From: Ilumatobacteraceae bacterium
Lineage (GTDB): Bacteria; Actinomycetota; Acidimicrobiia; Acidimicrobiales; Ilumatobacteraceae
Assembly: GCA_033344875.1 (NCBI GenBank)
Contig: JAWPMO010000001.1
Coordinates: 893,595 to 957,594 of the forward strand
Reading direction: 5' to 3'
DNA: 64,000 nt
How positions within the stretch are numbered: the first letter of the stretch is position 1; every line of letters begins with the position of its first letter. This document shows, piece after piece, positions 60,409-64,000 of the stretch. A model generated the notes under the pieces. That model searched no databases and had not been told where the DNA came from. It was given only the letters and a program-made list of their open reading frames with translations. A program made the position numbers and the translations under genes.

Positions 60409-60721
60409 CCACGTCATCGACCGCGACTCGACGATGCCTCACCACGCCGCGAATGATGGCCGCGCAAATTTCATCGTAGGTCGCCCCACGTTCGACGATC
60501 GCGCACACAGGCACCCCCTCGCGCGGCGACGTATCGGCGATCTCGATCGCCGCGGCATCGGAATCTTGCGCCGCGATGAAGCGAGCGGCGACCACAGCCA
60601 CCTCGGGATAGCCGTCGACACCCGGTGAGGCGACCACGATCTCGGCGCCGCTGCCCACCTCGTCGGACAAGAACTGCGCCAACTCCGCGTCGTCGAGACC
60701 CAGTGCGTCACGGCTCGTCAT
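60377..60721 (-). CDS. Small FMN-binding split-barrel (PPOX-like) protein
   Basis: 114-aa protein, shorter than the usual 130-150. GLDDAELAQFLSDE, SPGVDGYPEVAVV and RGATYDEICAAIIRGVVR resemble the PPOX-type split barrel: start helix, 'xPDGYPxV' turn, and the YDEIRGVxIRG helix-strand. ATG 60721 overlaps the upstream stop by 4 bp. The flavin or F420 site looks reduced, so cofactor binding is uncertain. Confidence 0.6.
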   Translation of the reverse strand: MTSRDALGLDDAELAQFLSDEVGSGAEIVVASPGVDGYPEVAVVAARFIAAQDSDAAAIEIADTSPREGVPVCAIVERGATYDEICAAIIRGVVRHRRVAVDDVVTFAFAKLHQ

Positions 60722-61137
60722 GGCAACCACCGCCCAGATCGAGGGTGGATCCGAAACAGGCAACGCTTCCCGGCCTGCATTCGAGCAACGGTCGTGGCGA
60801 CCTGTTCGGCAGGCACGAAACCATCGGTTCGCACCATTGCCTCGAACATCGATGCCGCCTCGGATTGGTCCATCAACTCAGCGTCACCGCTGACCGCCAG
60901 CGTCCGACGCTTCCCGTCGAGGTCCCCTTCGATCACCGCGCTCACCCGGGGGTCGCGCCGCATCACCTGGGCCTTCACGCTCTTGCGGTACGTGTTGAAA
61001 TAGATGCAGCCGTCCTCGCGGTCGAGCGGTGTCATCGGCCATCCCGTGGGTGTCCCGTCACGGCGGTTCGCAAACAGGAACGACCTGTTCGCGTCGCGCA
61101 GGAACCGTCGCTGTTCGTGGTCGAGGGCGAACGTCAT
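60718..61137 (-). CDS. Pyridoxamine 5'-phosphate oxidase-family (split-barrel) protein
   Basis: 139-aa split-barrel protein. FLRDANRSFLFANRRDGTPTGWPMTPL, CIYFNTYRKSVKAQVMRRDPRVSAVIEGD and the RRTLAVSGDAELM strand match PPOX-like FMN or F420-binding proteins that reduce small molecules or bind haem breakdown products. ATG 61137 is preferred to the open frame reaching 61203. It overlaps a second PPOX-like gene by ATGA, so the two may form a heterodimer, as split barrels are dimers. Confidence 0.8.
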   Translation of the reverse strand: MTFALDHEQRRFLRDANRSFLFANRRDGTPTGWPMTPLDREDGCIYFNTYRKSVKAQVMRRDPRVSAVIEGDLDGKRRTLAVSGDAELMDQSEAASMFEAMVRTDGFVPAEQVATTVARMQAGKRCLFRIHPRSGRWLP

Positions 61138-61393
61138 GTCGACATCTTGGCTCACTCTCAGGTATCCGGACCTTCCTGAACCTCCGCGATCGGAGCGGGA
61201 CAATCACGACATCGTGAGGTGCGCTGGTCAGTGCCGACATGGTGGGCACCCTCAAGAGAGGTTTGCGATGTTCCAGTCGGCCGGAATCGGAGCATCGGAT
61301 GGATACGAAGGCCAGAACGGCTGGCTCGAACGCGCCACACCGAGCTGAGGGTCATCTCGGTGACTTGGTGGGTGTGGGGGCAGACTGGGTGGC

Positions 61394-62422
61394 ATGAGAC
61401 AGGTCGGGGTGCTCCGGTGTTTGGCTGCGGCTGTGCTGTTCGGGGCCTCTGCACCGTTCGCATCGGAGCTGGCGGGATCCCTGCCGGCGTTCACCTTGGC
61501 CGGATTGCTGTACATCGGGGCGGCGTTCGCGGCAGCACCCGTGGCGCTCCGTCAGCCTCCGACCGCTCGGGCGCTGCGCTCGGAGTGGCGACCGGCGGCC
61601 ACCGCGGTGCTGATGGGCGGAGCGGTCGGGCCGGTGCTGCTCGTCGCCGGGCTCGCCCGAACCGATCCGGCGACGGCGTCGATCCTGTTGAACGCCGAAC
61701 TCGCGGCGACGGTCGTGCTGGCTGCCGTGCTGTTCCGTGAACATCTCGGAGCCCGGATGTGGGTTGCGGCGGCGCTGATCACCATCGCCGGAGCGGCCCT
61801 GACGTGGCAGCCCGGTGCGACCCCCGACGTGGGCGCGTTACTCGTGATCGCTGCCTGCATCGCGTGGGGCTTCGACAACGGTGTGACCGCGAGCATCGAG
61901 CAACTCGGTCCGGAACATGTGGTGATGCTGAAAGGGGTGATCGCCGGCGGCGCGAACCTGGCGATCGGACTGATCATCGCCGGATGGGGGACCACCACGA
62001 CGGTGTCCGACGTGGTCGCGGCGCTCGCGATCGGGGCTGCCGGCTACGGACTGTCGATCACGCTGTGGGTCAAGGGAGCCCGCGACCTGGGAGCAGCTCG
62101 GGGCCAGGTCATCTTCGCGACCGCGCCGTTCATCGGCGCGACGATCGCCTGGACGTTGCTGGGAGAGGATGCGACCGCACTGCAGGTGGCCGCCGCGGTC
62201 GCCGCAGGTGTCGGCGTCGCGGTCTCGCTGCGATCGGCGCACGTGCATTCGCATCAGCACCACGAGCTCGTCCACGATCACGAACACACGCACGACGACG
62301 ACCACCACGACCACGACCACGTCGATGGGTTCGCGGGCCGTCACACACACGTTCACGAACACCGCCCGCTGGTCCACGCACACCCACACGTGCCCGACCT
62401 GCACCACCGCCACGACCACTGA
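61394..62422 (+). CDS. EamA/DMT-family transporter with a His-rich tail
   Basis: 342-aa membrane protein. About ten hydrophobic helices in two EamA repeats (LFGASAPFASELAG... and CIAWGFDNGVTASIEQLG...) span residues 5-280. The last roughly 60 residues are cytosolic and very rich in His and Asp (HVHSHQHHELVHDHEHTHDDD, and HAHPHVPDLHHRHDH at the end). Such tails bind Zn, Ni or Co and suggest metal transport or metal-gated export, unusual for EamA proteins, which normally move metabolites. Confidence 0.87.
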   Translation: MRQVGVLRCLAAAVLFGASAPFASELAGSLPAFTLAGLLYIGAAFAAAPVALRQPPTARALRSEWRPAATAVLMGGAVGPVLLVAGLARTDPATASILLNAELAATVVLAAVLFREHLGARMWVAAALITIAGAALTWQPGATPDVGALLVIAACIAWGFDNGVTASIEQLGPEHVVMLKGVIAGGANLAIGLIIAGWGTTTTVSDVVAALAIGAAGYGLSITLWVKGARDLGAARGQVIFATAPFIGATIAWTLLGEDATALQVAAAVAAGVGVAVSLRSAHVHSHQHHELVHDHEHTHDDDHHDHDHVDGFAGRHTHVHEHRPLVHAHPHVPDLHHRHDH

Positions 62423-62545
62423 GCGCTACCACCGGCCCTGAACCGGCCCTCGAGCCGCGCCGCGTCCGTGGACGGACCGGGCCCTGGGCCGACGCCGAAC
62501 CCGTACGAGCGACGATCACCCGCGAACCAAATCCGCATCGCGGGG

Positions 62546-62568
62546 TTGACGATCGAACATACGTTCGA
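62546..62568 (+). promoter_or_regulatory. SOS (LexA) box with -35 element before the HNH gene
   Basis: TCGAAC-ATAC-GTTCGA at 62553-62568 fits the actinobacterial LexA box TCGAAC-N4-GTTCGA exactly. TTGACG at 62546-62551 is a good -35. The box fills the spacer, so LexA would block the promoter. The HNH gene's ATG is at 62581, 12 bp after the box, so the transcript would have a very short leader. Confidence 0.75.
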
Positions 62569-62580
62569 TCGCATGGCTTC

Positions 62581-63906
62581 ATGGTCGCCATCCCGACTCC
62601 CGCACAGGCGCTGAGTGCCCTGCTGCCCGGGGATGTCGGCGACCTCGATGCGTCAGGTGCTGCGGCAGCGTTGGGCACCGTCAAGTCGGTCCGCGGCTTC
62701 CTCGACGCCTACGAGGCCAACGTGACCAGCCACATCCGTTCGCTCCACGCCCACGGCGAGTCGGCGCCCGCTGCCGACCTCCACACCCGCAATGGCGGCA
62801 TTTCGTCCAGAGAAGCGAGGGCCAAGGAGCGTCGGGCCGACGCGTTGGAGCAGGCACCGTCACTCGCCGACAAACTCGCCGACGGCGAGGTTACGGCCGC
62901 ACACGCCGACGCGCTGGCGAACGCCACCAGCCGTCTCGACGACGACACACGGCGGGAGCTGTACGACCACGAAACCGACCTGGCGTCCGACGCAACGCGC
63001 ATGACGCCCGACGAGTTCGGCAAGAGCGTGCGAGACCTCATCCGCCAACTCGAGCGCGATCAGGGCGTCGAGCGCGACCGTCAGCAGCGGAACGAGACCC
63101 GACTGACGAAGACGATCGACCGAGAGGGCATGTACGTCCTCAATGCACGGCTCCATCCCGAGCTGGGGCACGCGGTGTTCAACATGCTCGACGCCGAGAC
63201 CGCCAAGCTCGTCAAGGCCGGCGGCGACCGCTCGGTCGATCGAGCCGCCATCGCAGCCGAGGCACTCGGCAACCTCGTCACCGGCGGGCATCAAGCAGTA
63301 CGTCCGCACCGCAGCGAAGTCCGCGTCCACGTCGACGCGACCAGCCTGATCGACGGCCCGCACGCCGACACGGTGTGCGAGTTCGACGACGGCACACCGG
63401 TTCCGCTTCCGTCCGTCCGCCGGATGCTGTGCAACGGCGTCGTCGTGCCGATCGTCATCGACACCAACGGGGTGGTCCTCGACGTCGGCCGCGACCAGCG
63501 GCTGGCCAACCGAGACCAGCGTCGTGCCCTTCGAGCGATGTACGCCACCTGCGCCTTCCACGGCTGCGACGTGGCCTTCAACCGCTGCGAGATCCACCAC
63601 CTCCACCCGTGGGAGCTCGGCGGGTCGACCGATCTCGACCAACTCCTCCCCCTCTGCGTGAGACACCACCACGTGATTCACGAACCGGGATGGGCGCTCC
63701 ACCTGTCGCCCGAACGAACGCTGACCATCGAACGGATGGGCGAGGTGTACGCGACCGTTCCCCTCGAATCCGAGCGACGCCGACGATCGGTCGAGCCCGA
63801 GCCTCCGCCCGGTCGCCGTGCCGACCGGTCAGCCGGACAACCGGCCGAACAGCCACCCGATCCACCATCGGGTGTGCCACACCGGCAGCTGCCCCTGAGC
63901 GCCTGA
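62581..63906 (+). CDS. DUF222 / 13E12-type HNH endonuclease-domain protein
   Basis: 441-aa protein. Residues 1-230 form the helical DUF222 region typical of the 13E12 family of mycobacteria (DNA-damage-inducible Rv0336/Rv0515-like). At about 325-370 an HNH domain follows: ATCAFHGCDVAFNRCEIHHLHPWELGG and LCVRHHHVIHE, with the zinc Cys pairs and the catalytic His-His. The Asn of the motif is replaced by Gln (DLDQLLPL). The last 60 residues are Pro/Arg-rich. An SOS box lies just upstream. Confidence 0.88.
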   Translation: MVAIPTPAQALSALLPGDVGDLDASGAAAALGTVKSVRGFLDAYEANVTSHIRSLHAHGESAPAADLHTRNGGISSREARAKERRADALEQAPSLADKLADGEVTAAHADALANATSRLDDDTRRELYDHETDLASDATRMTPDEFGKSVRDLIRQLERDQGVERDRQQRNETRLTKTIDREGMYVLNARLHPELGHAVFNMLDAETAKLVKAGGDRSVDRAAIAAEALGNLVTGGHQAVRPHRSEVRVHVDATSLIDGPHADTVCEFDDGTPVPLPSVRRMLCNGVVVPIVIDTNGVVLDVGRDQRLANRDQRRALRAMYATCAFHGCDVAFNRCEIHHLHPWELGGSTDLDQLLPLCVRHHHVIHEPGWALHLSPERTLTIERMGEVYATVPLESERRRRSVEPEPPPGRRADRSAGQPAEQPPDPPSGVPHRQLPLSA

Positions 63907-64000
63907 GCCCCGACCCGGTCGGGCGTTCGTGCGCGCCCCCGGGCCGGTCGGCCCCGGCCACCTCGCTCGCAGGCTCCCCTCCCCCGAGCCCCGGTCACCC

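Noticed and set aside
61268-61348. A 26-codon ORF (starts MFQSAGIG) with an AGAGAGG-like site in the 61138-61393 gap
   Set aside because: Too short to support without conservation. The rest of the 256-bp gap shows no other gene or clear hairpin.
1-64000. tRNA, rRNA, riboswitch or replication origin
   Set aside because: All gaps are under about 260 bp. I saw no cloverleaf, rRNA core, conserved riboswitch core or DnaA-box cluster. A covariance-model scan could still find a small RNA.
63907-64000. GGGCC-GGTC-GGCCC hairpin after the HNH gene
   Set aside because: 5-bp stem in a very GC-rich run near the window edge. Not enough to call a terminator.

Overview
The window is about 64 kb of high-GC chromosome. 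Nearly every codon ends in G or C, genes overlap by ATGA, GTGA or TGATG, and gaps are short. Several genes point to an actinobacterium, probably of the Acidimicrobiia/Ilumatobacter type. They include a mycothiol S-conjugate amidase (mca), three LLM-class (F420/FMN-type) oxidoreductases, a WS/DGAT acyltransferase, a DUF222/13E12 HNH protein behind an actinobacterial LexA box, and secreted proteins with 'RLLDTR' modules. The lineage is inferred from gene content only. No rRNA, tRNA or CRISPR was seen.

Layout. 1-5.6 kb: a metal-ion ABC transporter (left gene cut by the window edge), an LLM oxidoreductase, a CHASE-GGDEF cyclase, and a divergent pair of acyl-CoA-dehydrogenase-like and LLM enzymes. 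5.6-8.8 kb: a two-gene disaccharide phosphorolysis operon (beta-phosphoglucomutase-like HAD plus GH65). 8.8-17 kb: housekeeping and lipid genes (SDR, LapA-like, hydrolase, RecB-like nuclease, PAP2, WS/DGAT, SDR, S9 peptidase). 17-24.5 kb: a secreted subtilase with three RLLDTR modules, nudC, cydAB and an EAL protein. 24.5-25.8 kb: a class III aminotransferase.

25.9-35.1 kb is the most coherent accessory unit and looks like a sulfur-oxidation locus. It holds a SulP permease, a rhodanese, a CstB-like persulfide dioxygenase-rhodanese, a fused four-cluster ferredoxin/NrfD membrane subunit, a cytoplasmic molybdopterin oxidoreductase and a GntR/UTRA regulator. The proposed route is persulfide to sulfite (dioxygenase), exchange with thiosulfate (rhodaneses), sulfite to sulfate (SoeABC-like molybdoenzyme with B and C fused), and sulfate across the membrane (SulP). 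Two promoters in the locus carry the same TGTCCGTACA element at the same place between -35 and -10, which argues for a shared regulator.

35.1-56.3 kb: nitrobindin, thiolase, a secreted protein with 11 Cys-rich repeats and three nearly identical 381-bp RLLDTR repeats, SNase-like lipoprotein, class V aminotransferase, ChbG/YdjC, mca, PEBP lipoprotein, a degenerate GGDEF-EAL protein, rhomboid, STAS-like protein, LLM enzyme, amidase, VOC protein, acyl-CoA ligase, and a NarL-type two-component system divergent from a lipoprotein/trimeric-fibre operon.

56.38-60.15 kb is a small integrated element. It is bounded by a 13-bp direct repeat, is visibly poorer in GC in its left part, and carries a one-protein AAA-ATPase/DUF4435 gene (resembling fused PARIS/OLD-type phage defence) and a large serine recombinase whose reading frame runs through the right-hand repeat. 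To the right lie two PPOX-fold proteins, a DMT transporter with a His-rich tail and an SOS-box-controlled HNH protein.
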